The notes beneath the pieces were generated by a model. It worked only from the letters and a program-made list of their open reading frames with translations, was not told where the DNA came from and did not search any database. Of a DNA stretch of 64,000 nt, positions 39,096 through 46,603 are shown in pieces; the first letter of the stretch is position 1, and every line of letters starts with the position of its first letter. Origin of the DNA: Gammaproteobacteria bacterium (GTDB taxonomy: Bacteria > Pseudomonadota > Gammaproteobacteria > Steroidobacterales > Foliamicaceae); assembly GCA_009844425.1 (NCBI GenBank), contig VYBN01000034.1:1-64000 (forward strand), given 5' to 3'. Position numbers and translations under genes: made by a program.

Positions 39096-40542
39096 AGGGC
39101 GCCGGCGCGCCCTTCCAGAAATACCGCCGGTAGCCCCTCTGCGAGTCTATCGCGTGTATCCGGAACACGAACCTCAGGCGCAAGCCTACCTGCATCTGCT
39201 TCAGCGGGCACTCGGTGAACTCCATCAGCACGCGCGCGCCGCTTTCCGTCGACGCCAGGCCATACTGAAGCGGCGGATGCGGGGTATAGGCCAGCCAGTC
39301 CTGCGTAAAAGAGGTGACGGCGCCCGGTTCGTCGGCAAGCAGCACCACTTCCTGTTCACCCTCGGCATTGCAGTCCGGGTTGACGCAGCGTGAGCTGCGC
39401 GGGAACTGGACCGTATTGCAGACCGGGCAGCGGCCCCCCGCAAAGCCTGTCAGCTCGGCCCGGTGCCGGTCGAAGACGCTGAGCTGGGTCTTGGCGTCCG
39501 CTTCGGCCCGCATGCCGAAATCCATCGGCAGCAGGCCGCTGAAGCTCAGGTACTTGGTATAGGCGCTCTCCGGCCTTGGCGGCGACAGCGCCAGACGGCG
39601 GGCGTTGCGCTTCTGCCATCGGGGCAGATTTCCGGTGGCCTTCAGCAGCAGGGCGATCCCGCCCTGGGCAAAACCGATCACCAGGACCAGGTCGCCCGGC
39701 CGCGATTCCGCCAGCGCGTCCACCATGAGCAGAAACGGGTGCGGGGCGCCGGTGTCGCCGACATCGCCGAGCCGTCCGTCCTGCACTGCTTCGGGCGGCA
39801 GGCCCAGCGCCTTTGCCATGGCCGCGGTCATTCGCGGCGGAGCCGCCGGCAGGACCAGGCGGGCCAGGTCTCCAGGCGCTGTTCCGGCTTTCTTCAGAAT
39901 GCCCTGAACCAGCCCGGGAATGATTTCGCGCAAGCCCCGGTCGCGGATCCAGCGCTCTTCCCAGCGGTAATCGAAGTCTTCTCCGCTGCCGCGGAACTGG
40001 TCCACGAAATCCCGCGTCAGCCGGTACTCGGCCACGACGTCGGCGATGGCGCCTTCGCGGCCCAGCAGCAGCGCCGCCGAACCGTGACCGTATTGCAGTT
40101 CCTGCACGCTGGCGGGCTTTGCGCGGCGCGCGTCCGCGGCAATCACGAGAGCCTGCCCGTCACCCCGCAGCGCCTCGCACAGGGCCTGCATCCCGGCGTT
40201 GCGGGAATTTCCGAGGTCCACCGCGGCCAGTTGTCCGGACAGGTTCAGCGCTTCTCCGATAACGGTTGCGCTTTGCCTGTCCGCGAAGGGTGGCGTCGTT
40301 GAGGCGAAGTACAAGCGCCTGACGCCGTCCGGCGAGCGGCCGGCCAGGCAACGGCGTGCCGCCTCGACACCCATGGTGAGGCTGTCCTCGTCCCAGTTGC
40401 AAATGCTGCGCGACCCTCTCGCCAGTCCCCTGAGCGCCGGGTTGGCCCAGGAATTGGCGGCGAAGATGGCGCCCCGGTCGAGCCGCATGGCCGGCACGTA
40501 GGCGGCCGCATCAACAATGCCCAGCCCGCTCACGGCGGTCAC
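39094..40542 (-). CDS. HMG-CoA synthase-like / DUF35 fusion with altered active site
   Basis: 482 residues from a GTG start. Residues ~1-350 have the thiolase-fold layout of bacterial and archaeal HMG-CoA synthase. Residues ~365-482 form a DUF35 unit: a zinc ribbon with Cys 372, 375, 386 and 391 (CPVC, CVNPDC), then an OB fold. By eye, the nucleophile Cys position (A-C-K/Y-x-G-x-x-A-L in relatives) is Arg 114 in GNSRNAGMQAL. The HxP histidine region reads LPAAPPRM, and the GNT asparagine is Asp (GDTGAP). If right, the synthase half is non-catalytic and serves as scaffold or substrate-binding subunit for the adjacent thiolase. Confidence 0.8.
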   Translation of the reverse strand: MTAVSGLGIVDAAAYVPAMRLDRGAIFAANSWANPALRGLARGSRSICNWDEDSLTMGVEAARRCLAGRSPDGVRRLYFASTTPPFADRQSATVIGEALNLSGQLAAVDLGNSRNAGMQALCEALRGDGQALVIAADARRAKPASVQELQYGHGSAALLLGREGAIADVVAEYRLTRDFVDQFRGSGEDFDYRWEERWIRDRGLREIIPGLVQGILKKAGTAPGDLARLVLPAAPPRMTAAMAKALGLPPEAVQDGRLGDVGDTGAPHPFLLMVDALAESRPGDLVLVIGFAQGGIALLLKATGNLPRWQKRNARRLALSPPRPESAYTKYLSFSGLLPMDFGMRAEADAKTQLSVFDRHRAELTGFAGGRCPVCNTVQFPRSSRCVNPDCNAEGEQEVVLLADEPGAVTSFTQDWLAYTPHPPLQYGLASTESGARVLMEFTECPLKQMQVGLRLRFVFRIHAIDSQRGYRRYFWKGAPAP

Positions 40543-40578
40543 TCAAGCGCGGACGAAAACTCGCGCGTTGGCATGGCC

Positions 40579-41433
40579 CTAGTCCCAGGAAGCGGGGTTG
40601 GCCGTCAGTTGTCCCGGGAACAGCCGGCCGGCGCGCTCGCGATAGGCTTCGGACACCTCGTCCACCGAATTCAGCTTGCAGCCGGACGAATGCCATATGA
40701 GGTGGCCGGGCTGGTCCTGCATGCCCATCCAGCGGAGCCAGGGCGAAAAGTAGGTCGAGGAAAAACTGCTGCGCAGGCTCTCGATGCCGGGATCGGCGAA
40801 ATCCTCCCTGCGGCAGAACATGGTCATGGCTTCCAGCCACGGCTGCGGCGCACGCGTCATCGCCCGGCTCGCCATGAGCCATACGTGCGGGCCGGAGACC
40901 TTCCAGTCCCAGTTCCAGCGCCGAAGTTCGCCGGAGGGATCGATATGCTCCGCGAAGATCATTCCCTCGTTCGTGTAACGGGCGCCGTCGGGGCCGCCCA
41001 GGATGTTGGGGCTGACTTCAATCGTCTCGCCGGTATAGGGGTTGGTGAACTCGTCGAGCATTTCGTCGGTGGCGGGGTCCTTGAAGAAGGTCAGGGTGCG
41101 GCTGCTGATCGAATACTCGCCGTTGCCGAGCGGACGGGGCCAGTAGATTTCCGTGCCCTCCAGGTTCAGGATGTGGTTGGGGCGCTCCTCGCCCACCTGG
41201 GCGTAGATCCGTCCCATGTACCACCAGGGCGAGTCCTGCTCCCCGAGGCTCGCCTGAACGCGCAACCAGGCCTTCAGCCAGCCCTCCCTGTCGCCGGCCG
41301 CGGGGAAAAATCCGCCCCCGTCGGCGGCGCCCGCCTCGATGCTCAGCGCGGTGGCCAGCCCAAGCCCTCCCAGCCCTCCGAGCATTGCGCGCCGGGACAG
41401 GCCGTAAGGCACAGTCGAATTGTCGTGATTCAT
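40579..41433 (-). CDS. DUF1838 family protein with Tat signal
   Basis: 284 residues from ATG 41433. LSRRAMLGGLGGLGLATALSIEAGA is a twin-arginine signal, so the folded protein should be exported. The mature part is Trp/Tyr-rich (DSPWWYMGRIYAQ, WPRPLGNGEYSISSRTLTFF, STYFSPWLRWMGM) and matches my memory of DUF1838, a family of unknown function. The frame extends 46 codons further upstream without support. It is 36 nt upstream of the HMG-CoA-synthase-like gene on the same strand, so both may be in one transcript. Confidence 0.75.
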   Translation of the reverse strand: MNHDNSTVPYGLSRRAMLGGLGGLGLATALSIEAGAADGGGFFPAAGDREGWLKAWLRVQASLGEQDSPWWYMGRIYAQVGEERPNHILNLEGTEIYWPRPLGNGEYSISSRTLTFFKDPATDEMLDEFTNPYTGETIEVSPNILGGPDGARYTNEGMIFAEHIDPSGELRRWNWDWKVSGPHVWLMASRAMTRAPQPWLEAMTMFCRREDFADPGIESLRSSFSSTYFSPWLRWMGMQDQPGHLIWHSSGCKLNSVDEVSEAYRERAGRLFPGQLTANPASWD

Positions 41434-41488
41434 CCGGATTCTCCGCCGGCCTCCAGTGCGGGCCGCGCGGCGCAAATGATATAGCCGC

Positions 41489-41908
41489 CTACTCCGTGAT
41501 CGGCGGAACGCCTGAAGGCGCCATTCCCTCGTGGTGGTGGACGATCCGCCAGCCGTTCGGGGTGCGCACAAGCACGTCGGTGATGCGAACCCGCCCGGAA
41601 GTCGCGTTGGGCGGCTCGTATGTGAATGCCAGCCAATAGCGCGCCACGGCGACGTCGTCGTATACGTCCAGCTTCAAAGGATCGATGGTGATGCTCAGGC
41701 CGCCCCGCGCCATCGACTGCGTCTTGTCGCGCTCATGAAAGGCTTCGCGGTCTTCCCTGCCCTCGATCAACTCGGGCTCGAATACGTCCCAAAGCGTGCA
41801 GTCGTCGTGCAGCAAGTCTTCCATGCCCTGAACGTCGCGCTCCTCAAAGGAGTCGAATACCCCCTGGATCAGGTTCCAGATCTCATGCTGTCCCGCTCGC
41901 CTGTTCAT
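41489..41908 (-). CDS. SnoaL/NTF2-like small protein
   Basis: 139 residues with the cone-shaped NTF2/SnoaL pattern: an N-terminal helix (IWNLIQGVFDSFEERDVQGMEDLLHDDCTLW), then strands ending in DVLVRTPNGWRIVHHHEGMA. Members include ketosteroid-isomerase-like and dehydratase-like enzymes as well as binding proteins; no catalytic assignment is possible. First gene of the minus-strand unit with the DUF1838 gene (55-nt gap), divergent from the dehydrogenase operon. Confidence 0.8.
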   Translation of the reverse strand: MNRRAGQHEIWNLIQGVFDSFEERDVQGMEDLLHDDCTLWDVFEPELIEGREDREAFHERDKTQSMARGGLSITIDPLKLDVYDDVAVARYWLAFTYEPPNATSGRVRITDVLVRTPNGWRIVHHHEGMAPSGVPPITE

Positions 41909-42010
41909 CTGTGCTCTCCGGTGCTCAAAGCAAGTCTAACCTCCACCGCCCGGCGCCGCGCCACGCAAGTTCTTCCCCGGACAGAGCGGGTTGCCGCATG
42001 TGTTGGCATG

Positions 42011-42039
42011 TTGATATTCGCTATCGTGTAAGCTACGAT
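42011..42039 (+). promoter_or_regulatory. Sigma70-type promoter of the dehydrogenase operon
   Basis: TTGATA (42011-42016), a 17-nt spacer and TACGAT (42034-42039) match the -35/-10 consensus with ideal spacing in otherwise GC-rich DNA. It lies ~115 nt before the first dehydrogenase gene. The leader that follows contains a GCACCC-GTC-GGGTGC hairpin at about 42060-42074. Confidence 0.55.
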
Positions 42040-42120
42040 CATCGCGATTTTGGATCAGCAGCACCCGTCGGGTGCGTGCGGTAATTTCGCGCGAAAACCT
42101 ATGCAGGGAAGGTCTCCCGC

Positions 42121-42162
42121 ATGATCGCAATGACTGAGCGGGTGAAGATACTACTTGAATAA
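42121..42162 (+). other. Possible 13-residue leader peptide overlapping a TTG start
   Basis: ATG 42121 opens MIAMTERVKILLE and stops at TAA 42160-42162, 8 nt inside the next gene. A GGAAGG lies about 9 nt before its ATG. Translation of this short frame would deliver ribosomes to the unusual TTG start of the E1-alpha gene, which has only a weak site of its own. Candidate for translational coupling. Confidence 0.35.
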
Positions 42163-43114
42163 AGAAATTCTTCTGGAAGCGTTTCGGCGCATGCGGACGA
42201 TCAGGGAATTTGAGGATCGCATCCACATCAACAGCGCCAAAGGCGAGGTGCCGGGCTTTATTCACCTGTCCGCAGGCCAGGAGGCCAGCGCCGTCGGCAT
42301 ATGCATGCATTTGACCGACGAAGACCATATCGCCAGCACCCACAGGGGACACGGCCACAGTCTGGCCAAGGGCTGCGACGTGACCGCGATGATGGACGAA
42401 ATCTATGCAAAGCGCACCGGCCTGTGCGCCGGCAAGGGCGGCTCCATGCACATGGCCGACCTGAGCAAGGGCATGATCGGCGCCAATGGCATCGTGGGCG
42501 GCGGGGTGCCATTGACTGCCGGCGCAGCGCTTAAGTCGCGTATCCAGGGAACTGACCGCGTGGCGGTGGCGTTTTTCGGCGACGGCGCGCTCAACGAAGG
42601 AGCCACACTTGAAACCATGAATCTCGCCAAGGTCCTGAACCTGCCGATGATTTTCGCAATGGAGGACAACGGTTACGGCGAAGCGACGCCGTCAAGCTGG
42701 GCGATTGGCGGCCAGCCGCTGGCGCGCGCAGAGGGTTTCGGCCTCCTGGCCCGAGCGCTGGACGGCCATGATTTTTTCGAGATGTACGAGGAGGCAGGCA
42801 AAGTGATCCGGGATGTGCGGGCCGGTGCGGGCCCCGCTTTCCTGCACATCAGCGCGTATCGGTACTACGGCCACTTCGAGGGCGATGCGGCGACCTATCG
42901 GCCTGAAGGCGAGGTCGAGAGAGTGCAAAAGGAAAAGGATTGCCTCAAGATTTTCAGGACCAGGGCGCTCGCGGCGGGGATGGTGACAGGCAAGGAACTC
43001 GACGACATCGAGCAGCAGGTTATTGGCGTGCTCGATGATGCCGTGGAACACGCCCGGCAAGCCCCTTTGCCCAACGCGGCGGACCTTGTTACCGATGTGT
43101 ACGTTTCGTATTAG
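42155..43114 (+). CDS. 2-oxoacid/acetoin dehydrogenase E1 component, alpha subunit
   Basis: 319 residues. The N-terminus NKEILLEAFRRMRTIREFEDRI matches E1-alpha exactly from a TTG start; an in-frame stop lies three codons upstream, so the TTG is the only full-length start. STHRGHGHSLAKG and the ThDP motif FFGDGALNEGATLETMN are present, with the phosphorylation-loop region YRYYGHFEGD. With E1-beta (12 nt downstream) it decarboxylates a 2-oxoacid or cleaves acetoin, passing the acyl group to the lipoyl arm of E2. The short length and tight linkage resemble AcoA/PdhA of catabolic complexes. Confidence 0.9.
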   Translation: MNKEILLEAFRRMRTIREFEDRIHINSAKGEVPGFIHLSAGQEASAVGICMHLTDEDHIASTHRGHGHSLAKGCDVTAMMDEIYAKRTGLCAGKGGSMHMADLSKGMIGANGIVGGGVPLTAGAALKSRIQGTDRVAVAFFGDGALNEGATLETMNLAKVLNLPMIFAMEDNGYGEATPSSWAIGGQPLARAEGFGLLARALDGHDFFEMYEEAGKVIRDVRAGAGPAFLHISAYRYYGHFEGDAATYRPEGEVERVQKEKDCLKIFRTRALAAGMVTGKELDDIEQQVIGVLDDAVEHARQAPLPNAADLVTDVYVSY

Positions 43115-43126
43115 GCGCGGGGCGGC

Positions 43127-44134
43127 ATGAGCGAAAAGTCATTCCGTCAGGCCATCAACGAAGCGCTGCGCGAGGAAATGCGCCGGGATCCGACTGTCTT
43201 TCTGATAGGTGAGGATATTGCCGGGGGAACCGGAGGCGAAGGCGAGGAAGACGCGTGGGGCGGCGTTATGGGCGTTACCAAAGGCCTGCTTGGAGAGTTC
43301 GGCGCAAGCCGGGTCATCGACACGCCGATCAGCGAAACCGCGTATATCGGCGCCGCAGCCGGCGCCGCGGTGACCGGCATGAGGCCCGTCGCGGAACTGA
43401 TGTTCTGCGATTTCGCCGGCGTTTGCTTCGATCAGATCATGAACCAGACGGCCAAGTTGCGCTACATGCTGGGCGGGCAGGCCAAGGTGCCGCTGGTGAT
43501 CCGCATGCAGTGCGGCGGAGGGTTCAACGCCGCCGCGCAGCACAGCCAGACACTGCACGGCCTGTTTACGCATATCCCGGGGCTCAAGGTGGTCATGCCC
43601 TCCAATCCGTATGAGGCGAAGGGGCTGTTGATTGAATCCATTCGCGATGACGACCCGGTCATGTTCATGGAGCATAAGTTCATGTACGACGACAAGGGCG
43701 AGGTCCCGGATGAGAGCTACACCATTCCCCTGGGCGAGGCCCATTACAGCCGCGACGGCGAGGACATTACGATTTGCGCGCTCGGCCGCATGGTGAACCT
43801 GTGCAACGAGGCGGCTGACGATCTGGCGCAGGAAGGCATCGGCTGCACCGTGATCGACCTGCGCAGCACTTCCCCCCTGGATGAGGAATCCATCTGCGAG
43901 TCGGTGGAGGAAACCGGGCGCCTGGTCGTGGTGGATGAAGGCTATCCGCGCTGCGGCTTTGCCGCGGATATAGCGGCTTTGGCTGCGGTCCGGGCGCAGC
44001 CGGCCTTGCGCGCCCCGGTCAAACTGGTGACCCCGCCGCACACCACGATCCCGTTCGCCCCCACGCTGGAGGAGCTCTATATCCCGAGCGTTGACCGGAT
44101 CAAGCAAGGCATCCGCGAAGTGCTGGCGGCCTGA
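43127..44134 (+). CDS. 2-oxoacid/acetoin dehydrogenase E1 component, beta subunit
   Basis: 335 residues. FRQAINEALREEMRRDPTVFLIGEDI is the beta-subunit opening, DTPISETAYIGAAAGAAVTGMRPVAELMF the central ThDP-activating segment, and LRSTSPLDEESI...DEGYPRCGFAADIAA the transketolase C-domain. It forms the E1 heterotetramer with the preceding gene. Confidence 0.92.
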   Translation: MSEKSFRQAINEALREEMRRDPTVFLIGEDIAGGTGGEGEEDAWGGVMGVTKGLLGEFGASRVIDTPISETAYIGAAAGAAVTGMRPVAELMFCDFAGVCFDQIMNQTAKLRYMLGGQAKVPLVIRMQCGGGFNAAAQHSQTLHGLFTHIPGLKVVMPSNPYEAKGLLIESIRDDDPVMFMEHKFMYDDKGEVPDESYTIPLGEAHYSRDGEDITICALGRMVNLCNEAADDLAQEGIGCTVIDLRSTSPLDEESICESVEETGRLVVVDEGYPRCGFAADIAALAAVRAQPALRAPVKLVTPPHTTIPFAPTLEELYIPSVDRIKQGIREVLAA

Positions 44135-44137
44135 AAC

Positions 44138-45448
44138 GTGGCCGGCAACATACAGGCAATCGTGATGCCCAAGCTGGGCTTGTCCATGACCGAGGGCATG
44201 GTGGCGGAATGGCAGGTGAAAGCAGGCGACAGGGTGGCTGCGGGAGATGTCATAGCGGACATTGAAACCAGCAAGATCACCAACGAGCTGGAGGTCCACG
44301 CCGCCGGCGTGATCCGGGGAGATCTGGCCGAGGAAGGGATTGATTTGCCGGTCGGCAGCTTGCTGTGCGTGCTGGCCGACGAGGCCGCCACAGAGCAGGA
44401 AGTCGCCGCTTTCATCGCTGCTTTCACGCCGCTAGACAGCGACAGCATGGAAGTCACGGGCGATGAGGCGGATGGCGATATTCAGCGGCCGCGCCCGGGA
44501 CAAGGCGAGGCTGAAGCGGAAGATGAGTCAAAGCAGGCGGGCGCAGGCACGGCAGCTGCGCCCGCCGTCGCGCGAGGCGGTGAGGATGACGCACAGGCGC
44601 CTGCGACCCGTCTTGCGAGGAAACTGGCCGGGCGCTTTGGAATCAATCTTGCCGAGATCACGCCGACGGGGGCCCGGGGCCGCGTGACCAAAGCGGATGT
44701 GGAAAAAGCCATGGCCGCCAGGTCGCTCGCGGCCGCCCAGTCAACAGCAACGAGTTCATCCGGCGAAGCCTACGACGAAATCGCCTTGACGCCCATGCGG
44801 CAAGCCATTGCCAAGCGCCTGACGGAGTCAAAACAGTCCGCGCCGCACTTCCGCCTTACTGTTGAAGCGAATGTCGAGCGGATGCTCAGCCTTCGTTCCG
44901 ACCTGGCCCACAGCATGGAAGAAGGCAAGGTTTCCATCAATGATGTGCTCGTCAAGGCCGCTGCTGCAGCCCTGATCAATGTGCCCGCAGTCAACATTCA
45001 GTTTGACGGCAAGACCATCCGCCGTTACGCCGCGGCGCATGTTGCCGTGGCGGTGGCCCTTGAGGAAGGGCTGCTGACTCCGATAATCCGCAATGCCGAC
45101 CAGAAGAGCATTATGGAAATTTCGCTTGAAATGAAGGAACTGACGCGGCGGGCCAGGTCAGGAGCCTTGCAGCCGGATGAGTTTGAAGGCGGCACCTTTA
45201 CGCTGTCGAACCTCGGCATGTTCGGGATCAAGGCGTTTGATGCGATCATAAATCCGCCGCAGGCCGCTATTCTTGCCGTTGGCGCCGCGGAAAAGCGCCG
45301 CGTTCCAGCGGAAGGCGGAGTGCTTACAGCCACCATGATGACGGCTACGCTGTCCTGCGATCACCGGGTTATCGACGGCGCCACCGGCGCCCGTTTCATG
45401 CAGACCTTCAAGGAACTGGTGGAACATCCATATCAGCTCCTGATCTAG
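44138..45448 (+). CDS. Dihydrolipoamide acyltransferase (E2) of the same complex
   Basis: 436 residues from GTG 44138. One lipoyl domain (~1-80) carries the lipoylated Lys in DIETSKITNE. An Ala/Glu-rich linker follows, then a peripheral-subunit-binding domain (ATRLARKLAGRFGINLAEITPTGARGRVTKADVEKA). The catalytic domain ends in SCDHRVIDGATGARFMQ (HxxxDG His/Asp). E3 (lipoamide dehydrogenase) is not encoded nearby, so it must be shared with another complex. Substrate not determined by sequence. Confidence 0.93.
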   Translation: MAGNIQAIVMPKLGLSMTEGMVAEWQVKAGDRVAAGDVIADIETSKITNELEVHAAGVIRGDLAEEGIDLPVGSLLCVLADEAATEQEVAAFIAAFTPLDSDSMEVTGDEADGDIQRPRPGQGEAEAEDESKQAGAGTAAAPAVARGGEDDAQAPATRLARKLAGRFGINLAEITPTGARGRVTKADVEKAMAARSLAAAQSTATSSSGEAYDEIALTPMRQAIAKRLTESKQSAPHFRLTVEANVERMLSLRSDLAHSMEEGKVSINDVLVKAAAAALINVPAVNIQFDGKTIRRYAAAHVAVAVALEEGLLTPIIRNADQKSIMEISLEMKELTRRARSGALQPDEFEGGTFTLSNLGMFGIKAFDAIINPPQAAILAVGAAEKRRVPAEGGVLTATMMTATLSCDHRVIDGATGARFMQTFKELVEHPYQLLI

Positions 45449-45465
45449 TGCGCGGTCCCCTGCCA

Positions 45466-45906
45466 ATGAGCCAGCCGCCAGACTTTAAATTGCATCACGG
45501 CGCCCTGTCAGTGAGTAATTTGCAACGCTCGATGGAATTCTATGAGCGGGTGCTGGGCTTTAAGGAATCCAGTCGCGTATCGGTGCCCGAATTATCCCTT
45601 GACATCGTCTTCATCAAAAAAGGCGATGACTATCTGGAGTTGTTTTGTCATCAGGAGGCCAGGGAACTGCCGGAATTCTCCAGGGATAATGAGACGGATT
45701 TTCAGGTTGTGGGAACCAAGCATGTCGCGTTTGAAGTCGAAGACCCGCAGGCATTTCACAAACACCTGGAGGAGCAGGGAGTGGCTGCCTTGTCTGAAAT
45801 TTACGACAACAATCCCACCTACTTCTATTTCTTTTTTCGCGACCCCGACGGCATTCCGCTGGAGGTCATTGCGCGAAAGAAGCCGGGCGTCCCCAGCCCG
45901 GCCTGA
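45466..45906 (+). CDS. VOC (glyoxalase/dioxygenase) superfamily protein
   Basis: 146 residues from ATG 45466; a start at 45448 would overlap the E2 stop and adds six residues. Paired beta-alpha-beta-beta-beta modules are visible. LHHGALSVSNLQRSMEFYERVLGF has the first ligand His; YLELFCH, TKHVAFEVED and DPDGIPLEVIAR supply further His/Glu ligands. The family covers lyases, epimerases and dioxygenases. Cotranscribed with the dehydrogenase, so probably handles a related metabolite. Confidence 0.8.
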   Translation: MSQPPDFKLHHGALSVSNLQRSMEFYERVLGFKESSRVSVPELSLDIVFIKKGDDYLELFCHQEARELPEFSRDNETDFQVVGTKHVAFEVEDPQAFHKHLEEQGVAALSEIYDNNPTYFYFFFRDPDGIPLEVIARKKPGVPSPA

Positions 45907-45966
45907 ATTTTTTCGTTTGCCGTGACCAGTGACGGGCTCAGTTGCACCTGACGGAGAAGAGCGGCC

Positions 45967-46485
45967 ATGGCAGACAAGAAAACAGCCTATCTCAGCCGCA
46001 TACTGCAGACTGCCTTGGCATTCGTTCCGTTTTGCCTGGGCTTGTTCGCCTTCCTGAATAATGTCACCGACTGGACCGGGACCATGGAGCGGTTCACGCT
46101 CCCGCTTATGTCGATGGCCGGCAATGCAGCAAGCGAGACGCAGGGCTGGCGATCCGTGGGCAGTCCGATGCTTGCGCATCTTGCGTACGGTTTTGTCACT
46201 ACCCTGGAATTGGCCATGGGATTGCTCGCCGCCTACGGAGCGGTTGGCATGATCAGGCACTGCAACGGCTCTTCCGCCGAGTTTCGGCGCCACAGCCGGG
46301 TGGTTTGCCTTGCCTGCATGTTAGGGGCGTTGATTTATTGCCTGATCTTTTTCACCGTCGGCGGAGACTGGTTCCTGGCCTGGAAAAACGAAGAACTGCT
46401 TTTTTTGCAGGGAGATTCGTTGAACTATGCCACGGTGCTGGCCATTGTGTTCCTGTACCTTCGTTTTGTTGACGATATCCGATAG
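45967..46485 (+). CDS. DUF2165-type small integral membrane protein
   Basis: 172 residues with four hydrophobic segments (TALAFVPFCLGLFAFLNNV, MLAHLAYGFVTTLELAMGLLAAYGAVG, VVCLACMLGALIYCLIFFTVGG, ATVLAIVFLYLRFV). A GDWFLAWKNEE loop is recalled from DUF2165 proteins. Role unknown. It may support membrane handling of the compound metabolised by its neighbours. Confidence 0.7.
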   Translation: MADKKTAYLSRILQTALAFVPFCLGLFAFLNNVTDWTGTMERFTLPLMSMAGNAASETQGWRSVGSPMLAHLAYGFVTTLELAMGLLAAYGAVGMIRHCNGSSAEFRRHSRVVCLACMLGALIYCLIFFTVGGDWFLAWKNEELLFLQGDSLNYATVLAIVFLYLRFVDDIR

Positions 46486-46603
46486 AGCAAGGTACTATGC
46501 TATACCGCAGTTTGAACCCGGTCCGGCGATGCGGAGATCGGACAGCTTGCGATTCGCGAGTGCCGATCAAGCCTGATTCGGCAAAAGACATAGAGGATTT
46601 TCC

